64,000 nt of DNA from Reinekea marinisedimentorum (GCF_004341165.1 NZ_SLZR01000010.1:101949-165948), one strand, 5' to 3'. Counted from the first letter of the stretch, positions 17,687 through 27,855 are shown. Notes: generated by a model from the sequence alone, not told the origin. Made by a program: numbers and translations.

Positions 17687-19930
17687 ATGAAACTAAAAAT
17701 AAAATTACTGGTTAACCTGCTAACGGTGTCCATTGTCACAGGCTTGGTGGTGGCCATATTGTCCGTTGTGATGGCAAGTAACGCGATTGAAAAGCAGGTG
17801 TTCGATCAGCTTGAGTCATTGCGTGAGGCCAAAAAGACCAGCATTGAGCGGTATCTTGATGACATAAACAATCAAATATTGTCGTTGGCTTCCAGTAACG
17901 AAGTTATGAATGCACTCACGGATTTCAACGATGCCAGTGCCATCTATATGACATCGAGAGGTGTTGATGACTCTGATATGGCTGAAAAGCGAGCTCAGCT
18001 GGCCAACTATTATGATCGAGAGTTCCTAACCCGTTTTGCTGCCGGTAATTCTCCAAACTTCACCTCTGGTGCAGACTATGTAGAGCGGCTTTCTGATGTC
18101 GGTGTTGTGCTGCAACTCGACTATATAGCTGAAAATCCGGAACCTGTGGGCAGCAAGCACCTGCTGGATGGCGTTGATAAATATAAGGGTTACGGCAAGC
18201 AACACGTTCTTTATCACTCTTTCTTCAGGGATTATCTGGAACGGTTTAAGTATTACGATCTGTTTTTGGTCGATGCCTGGAGCGGCGATGTTATTTATTC
18301 CGTTTTTAAGGAAGTAGATTTTGGTACTTCTCTTAAAGACGGTGCCTTCAGTAATACCGGCATAGGGCAAGCTTATAACGCTGCTCTAAACGCAACCGAT
18401 ATGAGTCAGGCTAACTTTATCGATTTTGATCAGTATGCGCCTTCTTATAATGCTCCGGCAGGCTTTGTCTCTGCGCCTATTTTTGTCGACGATGAAGTCG
18501 CAGGGGTACTGATTTTTCAATTTCCCGTGGTTCAGTTAAATAAAATTATGACTGAGCGGGCAGGGCTGGGTGAAACAGGAGAGACCTATCTTGTTGGTCC
18601 AGACAGACTGATGCGTTCCGATACAAACCGTGACTCTGAGCATCATAGTTTAGCGGCTTCGTTTGCTGATAAAGAGGCAGGCAGAGTTGATACAACGGCC
18701 GTAGAGGCATCGCTGAGTGGTCGAAGCGGCAGTGAAGTGATTACCAGCTATTCAGGCGATAGGGTACTTTCTGCCTATGCGCCACTGCAGCGCCACGGGC
18801 TTTCCTGGTCAATTATTGCAGAGATGGATGTTGATGAAGCCATGGCGGCTATTCGTTCATTACAGCTGGGCGCCGTGCTGGTAGTGCTTGGCTGTGCCAT
18901 CGTGATCGTGCCGCTGGGCATCGTTATCAGCAACAGCATAACCCGGCCACTGGGCGGTGAACCGTTGGATATGGTGGCCATTGCTAAATCGGTAGCCGAT
19001 AAAGACCTGACGGTTGAATTCAGCAGCAAGGCGTCTTCCAATACCATTTACGGGGCCATGCGCGATATGTCGGCAAACCTGCGGGACATTATTGCCGGCC
19101 TGGCAGACAGCAGTCACCGCCTGGCTTCTGCGGCGGATCAATCCTCCTCGACATCAAAGCAAACCCTGGATGCCGTGGAGCAGCAGCGCAGTGGTACGGA
19201 TCAGGTGGCCACAGCGATTACCGAGATGTCGGCTACAGTTCAGGAGATTGCCAACAATACGGCTGAGACATCCAGATACTCGGCGGATGCCCAGCAGTTG
19301 GTGAATCAGGGAACAGACAGAATGGAGCAAACGCTGCAAACCGTGGCCGGTTTGGTGCAGCAGGGTGAGCAAACCTCGCAGGCGATCAGCTCGCTGCACG
19401 ATGAAAGCCAGAAGATCGGAGCGGTGCTGGATGTCATCCAGAGTATTGCTGAACAGACCAATCTGCTGGCGCTGAACGCTGCCATTGAAGCGGCGCGGGC
19501 CGGTGAACATGGCCGTGGCTTTGCGGTGGTGGCGGATGAAGTAAGGTCGCTGGCGCAGAAAACCCAGGGCTCGGCATCGGATATCCAGCAAATGGTTGAA
19601 TCGATTCAGTCCGGTGCCAAGCGTGCCATTGATTCAATGGAAGCAAACCAGCGTCAGGTGATGCAGACCTCTCAATACACCGAGCAGGCCAAGCACTCGT
19701 TCGATGAAATCCGTGAGGCGGTAACCAAAATCAGCGACATGGCCGCGCAAATTGCCACCGCAACCGAGCAGCAAACGGTGGTTGCCAGTGAGGTCGATAG
19801 CAATATTGTGGCGATTACTGAACTGGCCGAACAGACCTATCAGGGCGCTCAGGAAATTAACGCTTCCAGCTCTGAGGTGGCCGAAGCGGCTGAAGAGCTC
19901 AGCGGTATCGTTGGCCAGTTTAAGGTGTAA
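17687..19930 (+). CDS. Methyl-accepting chemotaxis protein with large periplasmic Cache-type sensor
   Basis: 747 residues. First membrane segment about residues 9-32; periplasmic sensor of about 330 residues with Cache-like features ([26 protein letters not shown]); second membrane segment about 385-410; HAMP; then the signalling domain with the invariant hairpin tip [19 protein letters not shown]. The receptor should relay a ligand signal to CheA/CheW. The ATG at 17687 has a GGAGGA site directly upstream; a TTG at 17672 is less likely. No pentapeptide methylation tether is visible at the end. Confidence 0.93.
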   Translation: MKLKIKLLVNLLTVSIVTGLVVAILSVVMASNAIEKQVFDQLESLREAKKTSIERYLDDINNQILSLASSNEVMNALTDFNDASAIYMTSRGVDDSDMAEKRAQLANYYDREFLTRFAAGNSPNFTSGADYVERLSDVGVVLQLDYIAENPEPVGSKHLLDGVDKYKGYGKQHVLYHSFFRDYLERFKYYDLFLVDAWSGDVIYSVFKEVDFGTSLKDGAFSNTGIGQAYNAALNATDMSQANFIDFDQYAPSYNAPAGFVSAPIFVDDEVAGVLIFQFPVVQLNKIMTERAGLGETGETYLVGPDRLMRSDTNRDSEHHSLAASFADKEAGRVDTTAVEASLSGRSGSEVITSYSGDRVLSAYAPLQRHGLSWSIIAEMDVDEAMAAIRSLQLGAVLVVLGCAIVIVPLGIVISNSITRPLGGEPLDMVAIAKSVADKDLTVEFSSKASSNTIYGAMRDMSANLRDIIAGLADSSHRLASAADQSSSTSKQTLDAVEQQRSGTDQVATAITEMSATVQEIANNTAETSRYSADAQQLVNQGTDRMEQTLQTVAGLVQQGEQTSQAISSLHDESQKIGAVLDVIQSIAEQTNLLALNAAIEAARAGEHGRGFAVVADEVRSLAQKTQGSASDIQQMVESIQSGAKRAIDSMEANQRQVMQTSQYTEQAKHSFDEIREAVTKISDMAAQIATATEQQTVVASEVDSNIVAITELAEQTYQGAQEINASSSEVAEAAEELSGIVGQFKV

Positions 19931-19945
19931 GGCCGGCGTGTAACG

Positions 19946-19973
19946 AAAAAGCCCGCACAGTTGCGGGCTTTTT
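19946..19973. terminator. Bidirectional rho-independent terminator
   Basis: AAAAAGCCCGCA / TGCGGGCTTTTT stem (12 bp) with a CAGT loop between the convergent chemoreceptor gene and cydB. Confidence 0.92.
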
Positions 19974-19977
19974 ATGG

Positions 19978-20973
19978 TTAGCTGTAGGTCAGGTCTTTGG
20001 TCTTGCCCCAGAATATCCGGTAAGCAAGAGCGGTGTATAGCAGGATGAACGGCAATACAACCGCAACACCATAGAAGATAACCTTCAGGCTCGCCGTGGC
20101 ACTGGCCGCTTCCTGGGCTGACATCACCCCGGGAATAATCTGCGGGTAAAAGCTGTACGCCAGCGCCAGAAAATTCAGCATAAATACCAACGTGACTGCG
20201 ACAAACGGAAACCAGCAGCCGATGTCTTTATAAGTCGGCACATGCGCCAGGTAGCGGTCGACACTGATGATCAACACAATACACATGAACGGGATAGTGG
20301 CCAGCAGGAACAGCGCCGGCAGGCTGAACCAGCGCTCGAACACCACATCGCTGATCAGCGGATTGGCGATGCTGATCGACAGCATGCCTAACGTAGCCAT
20401 CCAGCCGGCGCGCCGACCAATTTTGGCGGCCTGCTTCTGCAACGCACCGGTTGCCTTCATCACCAGCCAGGCACTGCCGATATAGCTGTAAGCCGCACTC
20501 ACGCACAGTGCACTGAGCAAAGCAAAGAATTGCGGGCCGAAGCCGGCTTCAAAGCCCATCACGTAGCGGCCGAGCATGTAGCCCTGAGTCAGTGCCGTCA
20601 GCCACGAACCTGCCTTGAACAGTAAATCCCAGCGGTATTTGTGATGGTCTTTGGCCTTGGCGCGAAAATCAAACGACACACCGCGCAGGATCAGACCCAC
20701 CAGCATCAGAAAGGTTGGGAAATACAGTGCGGTGAAGATGATCGACTGCGCAAACGGAAAGGCGATCAGCAGAATACCGATGGCCAGCACCAGCCAGGTT
20801 TCGTTGGCATCCCAGAAGGGGCCAATCGAGGCGATCATCTTATCGCGGTGCGCTTCATTGGCCATCGGCATGGTCATGCCAACGCCCAGGTCGTAACCAT
20901 CCAGCACGGCGTAGATCAGGATAGAAAGCCCCATCAGGCAGAGGAAAATTTCCGGCAAGTAAGCATCGATCAT
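19978..20973 (-). CDS. cydB: Cytochrome bd-type ubiquinol oxidase subunit II
   Basis: 331 residues with about eight membrane segments and the subunit II opening LIYAVLDGYDLGVGM, then FWDANETWLVLA. Together with subunit I it forms the quinol oxidase in the inner membrane. Its ATG overlaps the cydA stop. It is nearer to the CioB branch (about 335 residues) than to the 379-residue E. coli CydB. Confidence 0.93.
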   Translation of the reverse strand: MIDAYLPEIFLCLMGLSILIYAVLDGYDLGVGMTMPMANEAHRDKMIASIGPFWDANETWLVLAIGILLIAFPFAQSIIFTALYFPTFLMLVGLILRGVSFDFRAKAKDHHKYRWDLLFKAGSWLTALTQGYMLGRYVMGFEAGFGPQFFALLSALCVSAAYSYIGSAWLVMKATGALQKQAAKIGRRAGWMATLGMLSISIANPLISDVVFERWFSLPALFLLATIPFMCIVLIISVDRYLAHVPTYKDIGCWFPFVAVTLVFMLNFLALAYSFYPQIIPGVMSAQEAASATASLKVIFYGVAVVLPFILLYTALAYRIFWGKTKDLTYS

Positions 20974-22343
20974 TGTTGACCTCCACGAATAAATGGCAAG
21001 CCTTTGTTGACTGAGCCCTGATCACTGTTAAGGCTGGCATTCACATTCTTCTTGGCCAGATAAAATAGCGTTTGAACGTAGGCGAACAGCAGGAAACCAT
21101 AAAGCGCCAGGTACAGCGCCAGCGATGTGCCAACCTGTGTGTTGGCAACGCTGGTAACCGCATCGGATGTTTTCAGGATGCCGGTGACCAGCCACGGCTG
21201 CCGGCCGATTTCAGTGACATACCAGCCGGCCAGAGTGGCGATCCAACCGGAAAAGGTCATGCCGGTGAGTACCATGAGCAGCCAGTTTGGCAACTGGTGT
21301 TTTCGCAAAATAAAGAAGGCTGAGAGCCAGCTAACCGCGAGCATCAGCAGGCCCATGCCGACCATGATGCGGAAACCGAAAAACAGCGGCTTCACCGGCG
21401 GGTGATCGGCAAAACTGTTCAGACCCTGAATTTCACCATCGGCTTTATGGGTCAGAATCAGGCTGGCGAGCTTTGGAATACCAATTTCAAAGTGGTTTTC
21501 CCGCGCCTGTTCATCCGGCCAGGCGAACAGCAGCAATGGCGCGCCTTTTTCTGTTTCCCAAACCCCTTCCATGGCCGAGATTTTTTGTGGCTGGTGCTCA
21601 AAGGTGTTCAGACCATGCAGATCACCGACGACGGCCTGCACCGGCATCAGCAGTGCGGCGGTAAAGATCGCTGTGGTCAGTGCCATGCGGGGTGAGGTGG
21701 TGGTGTCGCCCTTCAGTAGTTGGTAGGCGGAAAGACCGGCCACCAGGAAACAGGCAGTCAGACCAGAGGCCAGCAGCATGTGGCTAAATCGGTAGGGCAT
21801 CGACGGGTTAAAGATCACTTCCTTCCAGCTGGTCACGTGCGCGACGCCGTCGATCAGCTCGTAGCCTTGCGGCGTTTGCATCCAGCTGTTGAGCACCAGA
21901 ATCCAGAAGGCTGAAAGCGTGGTGCCCACGGCAACCAGCAGCGTTGCACCGGTATGCATCCAGTTGGGTACACGGTTCATGCCGAACAGCATGATGCCCA
22001 GGAAAGTGGCCTCCATGAAGAATGCCGTGAGAACTTCATAGCCCAGCAGCGGACCCGCGATATTGCCGACTGTCTCCATATAGCCGGGCCAGTTGGTGCC
22101 AAACTGAAAACTCATGGTAATACCGCTCACGACACCGAGAGCGAAGGAGAGCGCGAACACCTTGACCCAGAAGCGGTAGATATTCATCCACAGCGGGTGC
22201 CCGGAAATGTTATGGCGGATTTTGAAATAAAACAGCAACCAGCCCAGGGCGATGGTGATGGTCGGGAACAGAATATGAAAGCTGATGTTAGCGGCAAACT
22301 GAATGCGCGACAGCATCAGCGTGGTAGCGAGAGCTTCTTGCAT
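20970..22343 (-). CDS. cydA: Cytochrome bd-type ubiquinol oxidase subunit I, short Q-loop (CioA-like)
   Basis: 457 residues, whereas E. coli CydA has 522; the shorter length and the compact region before GWYVTEIGRQPW indicate a short Q-loop, as in CioA-type (often cyanide-insensitive) oxidases. Heme-ligand histidine lies in FAANISFHILFP; GRQPW is the quinol-site motif. The start overlaps nothing but lies three bases after a 54-codon ORF, whose end carries the GAGGGGGG ribosome site of cydA. Confidence 0.95.
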   Translation of the reverse strand: MQEALATTLMLSRIQFAANISFHILFPTITIALGWLLFYFKIRHNISGHPLWMNIYRFWVKVFALSFALGVVSGITMSFQFGTNWPGYMETVGNIAGPLLGYEVLTAFFMEATFLGIMLFGMNRVPNWMHTGATLLVAVGTTLSAFWILVLNSWMQTPQGYELIDGVAHVTSWKEVIFNPSMPYRFSHMLLASGLTACFLVAGLSAYQLLKGDTTTSPRMALTTAIFTAALLMPVQAVVGDLHGLNTFEHQPQKISAMEGVWETEKGAPLLLFAWPDEQARENHFEIGIPKLASLILTHKADGEIQGLNSFADHPPVKPLFFGFRIMVGMGLLMLAVSWLSAFFILRKHQLPNWLLMVLTGMTFSGWIATLAGWYVTEIGRQPWLVTGILKTSDAVTSVANTQVGTSLALYLALYGFLLFAYVQTLFYLAKKNVNASLNSDQGSVNKGLPFIRGGQQ

Positions 22344-22345
22344 GG

Positions 22346-22510
22346 TTAGCCCCCCTCTGCGATTTGTTGATAGTTGCGGCTGGCGGTGTTGGCGTGGCCG
22401 CGTTTTTCCGCGCCTTCATCGGTTGCCGAGTGGTGTGGGCCAGGCAAGTTTAAGTAGCGCCGGGTCATGGCCCAGAAATGGTTAAGATAGGGTTGGGATG
22501 TCGGTTTCAT
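22346..22510 (-). CDS. Small ORF (54 codons) in front of cydA
   Basis: Not recognised as a family. It starts MKPTSQPYLNHFW at 22510 with a CGGAG ribosome site eight bases upstream and ends IAEGG just before cydA, so it is well placed for coupled translation. It has no membrane segment, which argues against a CydX/CydH-type oxidase subunit; residues are polar with several histidines and arginines. It could be a leader peptide, a small accessory protein, or a spurious frame. Confidence 0.45.
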   Translation of the reverse strand: MKPTSQPYLNHFWAMTRRYLNLPGPHHSATDEGAEKRGHANTASRNYQQIAEGG

Positions 22511-22738
22511 ACAAATACTCCGAAGTTAGTTGAAAGCTTTGTATGGTTTAACGTTCAAAAGTTCCTGAAAGTTCAATGGCTTAGGGTTTTCTTTGCGGGT
22601 ATTAGGTGTCGATCAGCGTGTGCCGGCAAATGTTGCGATTCCATCCGTAGAGAAAGCTGCTAATGTTCCTGGTTCAGGTTTGATTTTCAGCAAAAATACA
22701 TTATATTAGGTTTATCTAAATTAAGGGTGGAGGCACTC

Positions 22739-22969
22739 ATGTTTCAGGCAAAACACTTTAGGATGGTTCACGCGTTTCTGATGTCGGTACTTATGGTGAC
22801 GATGATGACGGCGGTGATCACGGCTGCGAACACGGGTCTGGACAGTGAGTTTGTAGGTCGCTGGCTACATGCCTGGCTCATTGCCTGGCCAGTCGCATTT
22901 TTGATTATCCTGGTATTCGGGAAGGGGGTGCAGAAATTTTCTATGAAGCTGTGCCGGGTTTCCGGTTAG
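22739..22969 (+). CDS. DUF2798 family small membrane protein
   Basis: 76 residues with two hydrophobic segments (about 13-34 and 46-66), the usual DUF2798 architecture, including a short NTGLDSEFVGRWLHAWLIAW linker. Function unknown. ATG at 22739 with GGGTGGAGG upstream; the longer frame to 22727 is less likely. Monocistronic. Confidence 0.8.
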   Translation: MFQAKHFRMVHAFLMSVLMVTMMTAVITAANTGLDSEFVGRWLHAWLIAWPVAFLIILVFGKGVQKFSMKLCRVSG

Positions 22970-23028
22970 CAGGGGTAGGCAGGGTAAAGCCTTTTGCAGA
23001 GAAAAGGCCTTACCTTAAGGGTAGGCAC

Positions 23029-23373
23029 TTAGTCGTCGCTGCCGCCATCAAATTCAAAGTCAACATCAATCATTGCGCGGTATTGATAGACATTGCGTGC
23101 AACCGCCACTTCCTCTACTTTCACTTTCGTGTCATCAATAGAAAGGTTACGAACGACACCTTCATTGTAGGTTTTCAAGGTGCTTTTCAGCTCACCCTGA
23201 GAGGCCTGCGCCAGATCATCAATGACATCAAAACCTGCTTCATAGGCAGCGGAAGCGCTGTCATAAGTACCTGTATACAGAGTAGTTGAACCGCTGTTAG
23301 AGCCGGCGAAAGAAGCAGAACTGATCAGTACAGCAGCAGCAATAGCAGAAGAAACTTTAGCGAATTTGTTCAT
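23029..23373 (-). CDS. Small secreted protein, DUF3316-like
   Basis: 114 residues. Signal peptide of about 22 residues (cleavage near SFA-GSNSG), then a soluble domain with AAYEAGFDVIDDL, KSTLKTY and a VAVARNVYQYRAMIDVDFEF strand that resembles the DUF3316 family known from Vibrio and Shewanella. Good GAGGAA ribosome site. It is divergent from the ToxR-like regulator across a 301-bp gap, a layout that suggests it could be a target of that regulator. Confidence 0.65.
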   Translation of the reverse strand: MNKFAKVSSAIAAAVLISSASFAGSNSGSTTLYTGTYDSASAAYEAGFDVIDDLAQASQGELKSTLKTYNEGVVRNLSIDDTKVKVEEVAVARNVYQYRAMIDVDFEFDGGSDD

Positions 23374-23674
23374 GGTAATTCCTCATCTTTGGAAATAAAT
23401 ACTTTCAGTTAGGTGATTGAGAGTCTTCAGTGCTTCTGGGCAGGCTGCTCCCCCTCAATCGGGACAACTGCAGATTGCGCTCACCATCGCTGAACTGCCA
23501 GTTAAGGAATATTAAACGTTATTTTTTGATATGTTTTGGTAAAAGAACCGGCTCTTAACCTGCTGTTAACCCCACTGAATTTATTGTCCGCACCAGTCGT
23601 CTAAGCCAGCAAAATCAATGTGTTTAGATAAATTTATAAGAATTTAGAATACCTTTTAACAGTGTGGGAATTAA
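23374..23674. other. 301-bp intergenic gap between divergent DUF3316-like and ToxR-like genes
   Basis: AT-rich near the right side. No ORF with a ribosome site, no clear hairpin terminator and no convincing operator palindrome were seen. It must hold the two divergent promoters. Confidence 0.6.
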
Positions 23675-24544
23675 GTGTCTGAAATGAAAACTAAATTTTC
23701 GGATAAGACTTATTTAGATTTTAAAATCTCGAATAAATTCTTGTTCAGCGGCAACACACATGTACTTGAACAGCTCTCAGACCATGTAAAGCAACCCTTA
23801 GGCACCAATGAGGCGAATCTGCTGCGGTTGTTTATGCAGAGTCCCGGTCAGGTTCTGTCCAGAGCAGAGATTCACAAGCATGTTTGGGAAGACAATGGGT
23901 TTCAGGTTGATGATTCCAGCCTGACGCAGGCCATCTTTAATTTAAGAAAGTTGTTGGGAGACTCATCCAAGGCACCCGCGTACATTCAAACTGTACCGCG
24001 CCAGGGCTACAAATTTATCGCCGCAGTGGAGGCCGTAGAGCCGGGTAGGGCCGATGAGCTGCCTCAAGCTGTTGCAGAGCCTCAAACCGTTGAAGCCCCC
24101 TCAGCGGTGGAGGCCGTTGATACAGGCCATGATGCGCCAGGCGTTGAAAGCCGCGCAGAGGAGCACCCTAAAAGTTTCAGTCTTTATGCAGCGCTGTTTG
24201 TTCTTGGCTGCTTGTTACTGCCTGTTGTTTTTTATTTTGTGACAACACCGGAAAAACCAAACTACACCACCATTAACCAGATTGAGGGTATTGCCATTAA
24301 AACGCCTGACGGTATGGCGCCGGACGAAAAATGGAATGCCGCTATTGAACGCTGTGTGATGAGGTTCAGTCTGGCCGACCCAGTGCCCTCTGAGGTCATT
24401 ATTAACGGCGGTAAACTGCAGAGGTTGTCTATGAATTTTGTATTCAGTCTCGATCAGTCTAATTTCAACCAAACTATACGGTTAACCGGCAATGAAATAG
24501 CCGATTACTCCTATTGCCAGCCTCAAGGGGAGCTCAATGAATAG
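23675..24544 (+). CDS. ToxR/CadC-like membrane-bound winged-helix transcriptional activator
   Basis: 289 residues. N-terminal OmpR-type winged helix (about residues 10-110) with AEIHKHVWEDNGFQVDDSS and TVPRQGYKFIA, a variable linker rich in glutamate and alanine, one membrane segment (about 170-192), and a periplasmic domain of about 95 residues that contains two cysteines. This is the ToxR/CadC one-component topology: DNA-binding domain in the cytoplasm and sensor in the periplasm. GTG at 23675 is preferred; an ATG three codons on is an alternative. The stop overlaps the start of the ToxS-like gene. Confidence 0.88.
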   Translation: MSEMKTKFSDKTYLDFKISNKFLFSGNTHVLEQLSDHVKQPLGTNEANLLRLFMQSPGQVLSRAEIHKHVWEDNGFQVDDSSLTQAIFNLRKLLGDSSKAPAYIQTVPRQGYKFIAAVEAVEPGRADELPQAVAEPQTVEAPSAVEAVDTGHDAPGVESRAEEHPKSFSLYAALFVLGCLLLPVVFYFVTTPEKPNYTTINQIEGIAIKTPDGMAPDEKWNAAIERCVMRFSLADPVPSEVIINGGKLQRLSMNFVFSLDQSNFNQTIRLTGNEIADYSYCQPQGELNE

Positions 24545-25073
24545 AAAATTCTTTATCGGTGTACTAGCTGCTTCTCTCATTGCATGTGCCGTAATCTATG
24601 TGGTGCCTTTATACAGGCTGCAGAATGCGATTACGGCGAGTGAATGGAAATCCAAGTCTGTCATTGTATTTTCTGAGCTGAATATACAGCAGGGTGCAGA
24701 AGATGTTCCGCCGCTTAGCAAGGTCGAGGTTTTTTCCAACACCCGTTATCTCAGGGATGGCGTGTTTATAAAGGTGACCCACATAAACGTGTTTAAGAAC
24801 GGCAATGATGCGGCCAGTGAGCCACCCGTAAGCGTTGAGTTTACAGAGTCGGGTCAGTGGGAAATGCACGGTAACTATCTATTTCTGACAGATACCGAAA
24901 TAACCAATGTGCCGACGAATCGCAGCCTTGGCGTGAGTAAAGAGCAGATCAATGAGCTGAGAGACCGGCTGCTGACAACTGAGCAGCAAAGCAGCCGGGT
25001 TGAGATTATTAATGAGCGTTCAATATTGCTAACCAGCTTGAATCAGGATTCTCTGCTGTTACACGCTAACTAA
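24537..25073 (+). CDS. ToxS-like membrane-anchored periplasmic partner of the ToxR-like protein
   Basis: 178 residues. A single N-terminal membrane segment (about residues 5-27) is followed by a periplasmic domain. The size, topology and 8-base overlap with the ToxR-like gene match the ToxRS arrangement, in which ToxS stabilises ToxR's periplasmic domain. The GQWEMHGNYLFLTDTE segment is similar in style to the ToxS WMISGDYL region. Assigned by context and topology more than by strong identity. Confidence 0.7.
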   Translation: MNRKFFIGVLAASLIACAVIYVVPLYRLQNAITASEWKSKSVIVFSELNIQQGAEDVPPLSKVEVFSNTRYLRDGVFIKVTHINVFKNGNDAASEPPVSVEFTESGQWEMHGNYLFLTDTEITNVPTNRSLGVSKEQINELRDRLLTTEQQSSRVEIINERSILLTSLNQDSLLLHAN

Positions 25074-25100
25074 CTGAGTGTGCTCATTTAAGCGTATCGA

Positions 25101-26462
25101 TTAGGCAACTGGATGAGCCCACATGTCGTACTCATCCGCTTCTTCAACTTCAACTGTGAGGATATCGCCTGGTTTCAGATGAGTCTGGTTATCCAGGAAG
25201 ATCTGGCCGTCGATATCCGGTGCGTCGGCTTTGGAACGGGCCACGGCACCTTCTTCAACCACTTCATCAACAATGACTTCTATTTGCGTACCGACCTTTG
25301 CCTGCAGCTTGGCAGCGCTGATGCGCTGCTGAACTTCCATAAAGCGCTCGTAGCGTTCTTTCTTCACGGCTTCGTCAACATGGTTTGGCAGGTTGGCCGC
25401 AGCAGCGCCATCAACGTTGGAGTATTCAAAGGCACCGACGCGATCCAGCTGGGCTTCCTCGAGGAAGTCGAGCAGTTCCTGGAAGTCGGCTTCGGTTTCA
25501 CCCGGGAAGCCAACAATAAAGGTGGAGCGCAGGGTGATGTCGGGGCAGATTTCACGCCATTTGTGAATGCGGTTCAGAACCTTTTCGGCGTGCGCCGGGC
25601 GCTTCATGTTTTTCAATACGGCATGGCTGGCGTGCTGGAAGGGGATATCCAGGTACGGCAAAATTTTGTTTTCAGCCATCAATGGGATCATGTCGTCGAC
25701 ATGCGGGTAGGGGTATACGTAGTGCATGCGTACCCAGGCGTCCATTTGGCCGAGCTCTTCGCCCAGTGTTTTCATGCGCGTTTCTATTTCGCGGCCTTTC
25801 CAGAAGTCTTTTCGGTATTTAGTGTCGACGCCGTAGGCACTGGTATCCTGAGAGATGACCAGTAGCTCTTTGGTACCACTGTTAACAAGGCTTTCAGCCT
25901 CTTTCAGCACCTGGCTGATCGGTCGTGAGACCAGGTCACCACGGAAGCTTGGAATAATACAGAATGAGCAGCGGTGGTTGCAGCCTTCAGATATTTTCAG
26001 GTACGCATAGTGTTTAGGGGTCAGCTTTACACCGGCGTTCGGTACCAGCGAGGTGAACGGGTCGTGCGCGGGCGGAACCACTTCATGCACCTGTTTGACC
26101 ACTTCTTCATAGGCGTGCGGGCCGGTGACGGCCAGTACGTTGGGGTGAACTTCGCGGATGTCGTTTTCTTTGGCGCCCAGGCAGCCGGTGACCAGCACTT
26201 TTCCGTTTTCACGCAGGGCTTCACCGATGGTGTCGAGTGATTCTTTTACGGCGGAGTCAATGAAGCCACAGGTGTTGACGATGACGACATCGGCGTTATC
26301 GTAACTGGGGGAGATGTTGTAACCCTCAGCACGCAGCTGAGTGATGATGCGCTCGGAATCGACCGTGTTCTTCGGGCAGCCCAGGCTGACAAAGCCGATG
26401 TTGCCCGGCGCGTCGAGTGTGTGGCCTTCAGAGACGTTAAAGGTGTTGATGATGTTATCCAT
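25101..26462 (-). CDS. rimO: Ribosomal protein S12 methylthiotransferase RimO
   Basis: 453 residues. UPF0004 domain with the three cluster cysteines (SLGCPKN, NTCGF, VTGCLG), radical SAM motif CNHRCSFC, and a C-terminal TRAM domain. RimO methylthiolates the conserved aspartate of S12. [10 protein letters not shown] after the radical SAM motif favours RimO over MiaB. Confidence 0.97.
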   Translation of the reverse strand: MDNIINTFNVSEGHTLDAPGNIGFVSLGCPKNTVDSERIITQLRAEGYNISPSYDNADVVIVNTCGFIDSAVKESLDTIGEALRENGKVLVTGCLGAKENDIREVHPNVLAVTGPHAYEEVVKQVHEVVPPAHDPFTSLVPNAGVKLTPKHYAYLKISEGCNHRCSFCIIPSFRGDLVSRPISQVLKEAESLVNSGTKELLVISQDTSAYGVDTKYRKDFWKGREIETRMKTLGEELGQMDAWVRMHYVYPYPHVDDMIPLMAENKILPYLDIPFQHASHAVLKNMKRPAHAEKVLNRIHKWREICPDITLRSTFIVGFPGETEADFQELLDFLEEAQLDRVGAFEYSNVDGAAAANLPNHVDEAVKKERYERFMEVQQRISAAKLQAKVGTQIEVIVDEVVEEGAVARSKADAPDIDGQIFLDNQTHLKPGDILTVEVEEADEYDMWAHPVA

Positions 26463-26563
26463 AGCGCGATAGTTGCCCGTGTTGTGGCTAATAGTTAGCG
26501 GTTAAAAAATGGGCGGCTATTGTAGCGTTTCCTGAGGCAAGCTCAACTTGATAATTCGATGGG

Positions 26564-26920
26564 CTAGCATCTAGCATCTAGCATCTCACCTCTCACGTTC
26601 AACGCCACGCGCCACCAACCGGTACTCCCTGCTTCGGTGTTCGGGAACTCGGCCTGCGGCCTCAGACACCCCTCGGCACCTGCGCAGAAAGCCCCGGCTG
26701 GTAGCTCTGATACTTTAAGCTGCTAGATGCGAGATACTAGAATCTAGAAGCTAGCGTCTTACGTCTTACGTCTTACGTCTTACGTCTTACGTCTTACGTC
26801 TTACGTCTTACGTCTTACGTTCAACGCCACGCGCCACCAACCGGTACTTCCAGCTGCTAGATGCGAGATACTAGAATCTAGAAGCTAGCATCTCACGTCT
26901 CACGTCTCACGTCTCACGTC
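26564..26920. repeat. Complex of 7-bp arrays and a hairpin element (left side of accessory segment)
   Basis: Order: CTAGCAT/CTCACxT heptamers (26564-26597), a unit beginning TTCAACGCCACGC (about 26598-26757), eight perfect ACGTCTT copies (26761-26816), a shortened second copy of the unit (about 26820-26890), then TCTCACG heptamers to 26920. Within the full unit the arms 26614-26632 and 26684-26702 are complementary at 16 of 19 positions, so it can form a large hairpin. The full unit recurs at 28994-29160 in the same orientation. Confidence 0.9.
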
Positions 26921-27044
26921 CTTACAGAGCTTAAAGCAGGCTGAGACTAATCCTGACGGTGATGTAACTTATCTTTGCCCCTTTTCGAGCCATATACCAC
27001 TGTTCAAAGTTTATAATGCTTTTTGCTGTGTTGGTCGACCAACT

Positions 27045-27122
27045 AAAAAGCAGACATTAGCGGCGGCCTTGATTCTGGGCAGCATTAGTTGAAGCTCACT
27101 AGCCCACCAATGTCCGCTTTAC
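27045..27122. repeat. Left inverted-repeat end of the recombinase/toxin-antitoxin segment
   Basis: The 20 bases 27103-27122 (CCCACCAATGTCCGCTTTAC) are the exact reverse complement of 28714-28733. A degraded inverted copy (GCAGACATTAGCGGCGG, from 27050) lies 40 bases to the left, so this end can fold into a hairpin of about 78 bases. Confidence 0.85.
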
Positions 27123-27213
27123 TGACAAAGCTGTAAATAACACAGATCAATGCCCTGCGTTATTTCCCATCCGGAACTAAATTTGAGATTCCTATCTGTA
27201 AGGAGGGAATCTC

Positions 27214-27831
27214 ATGACGCAGCAAAAACAAAATCATCCAGTCTGGAATAAAGGCAAACTCATTGGTCAAAAGCCCCCGCTGAAGCTTCAGGAAATCTGG
27301 GGTATTCGTACCCGGCTGGAAATAAACCATCAACACCGGGATCTTGCCATGTTTAACCTGGCAATCGACAGCAAGCTTCGCTGCTGTGATTTAGTGAAAC
27401 TAAAAGTTCGGGATGTTATGCATGGCAATACCATTCAATCTCGTGCCATGGTGATGCAGCAAAAGACAAAACGCCCAGTCCAATTTGAAATCACAAAAAA
27501 TACACGAGATGCATTGGAGGTTTGGATTCAGAAAAATGGATTAGGGCTGAACGATTATTTGTTTGGCAGTAAGGTTAACCCAGGCGACCATATATCTGGC
27601 CGTCAGTACGCCCGTATTGTCGATAGCTGGGTTGCCCTGATTGGGCTCGATCCGGCCGATTACGGCACACATTCCATGCGGCGAACGAAGCCGACGCTTA
27701 TCTACAAGAAAACTAAAAATATCCGCGCTGTACAGTTGCTTCTCGGCCATTCAAACCTAGAGAGCACGGTGCGCTATCTAGGCATTGAGACGGATGATGC
27801 CTTAGAAATGGCGGAACAGTTAGAGATATAG
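27214..27831 (+). CDS. Compact tyrosine recombinase/integrase
   Basis: 205 residues, much shorter than the 300-400 of ordinary integrases: it is essentially the catalytic domain with a short N-terminus. All catalytic residues are visible: Arg56 in DSKLRCCDL, Lys84 or Lys86 in the beta-hairpin QQKTKRP, His153 and Arg156 in THSMRR, His179 in LLGHSN and Tyr188 in TVRYLG. Strong AAGGAGGG ribosome site. It lies between perfect inverted repeats together with a toxin-antitoxin pair. Stand-alone proteins of this size occur in gammaproteobacterial islands; the recombination site is unknown. Confidence 0.88.
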   Translation: MTQQKQNHPVWNKGKLIGQKPPLKLQEIWGIRTRLEINHQHRDLAMFNLAIDSKLRCCDLVKLKVRDVMHGNTIQSRAMVMQQKTKRPVQFEITKNTRDALEVWIQKNGLGLNDYLFGSKVNPGDHISGRQYARIVDSWVALIGLDPADYGTHSMRRTKPTLIYKKTKNIRAVQLLLGHSNLESTVRYLGIETDDALEMAEQLEI

Positions 27832-27855
27832 GTATTTCAAAAACGCTTGCTTATG

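Noticed and set aside
25113..25865. 250-codon plus-strand ORF
   Set aside because: Antisense shadow of rimO, whose cysteine motifs fix the coding strand.
27045..27122. Integron attC site with a toxin-antitoxin cassette
   Set aside because: The end can form a hairpin, but the core GTTRRRY/RYYYAAC pair in the right positions and neighbouring cassettes were not found, and the recombinase lacks the IntI-specific size and insert.
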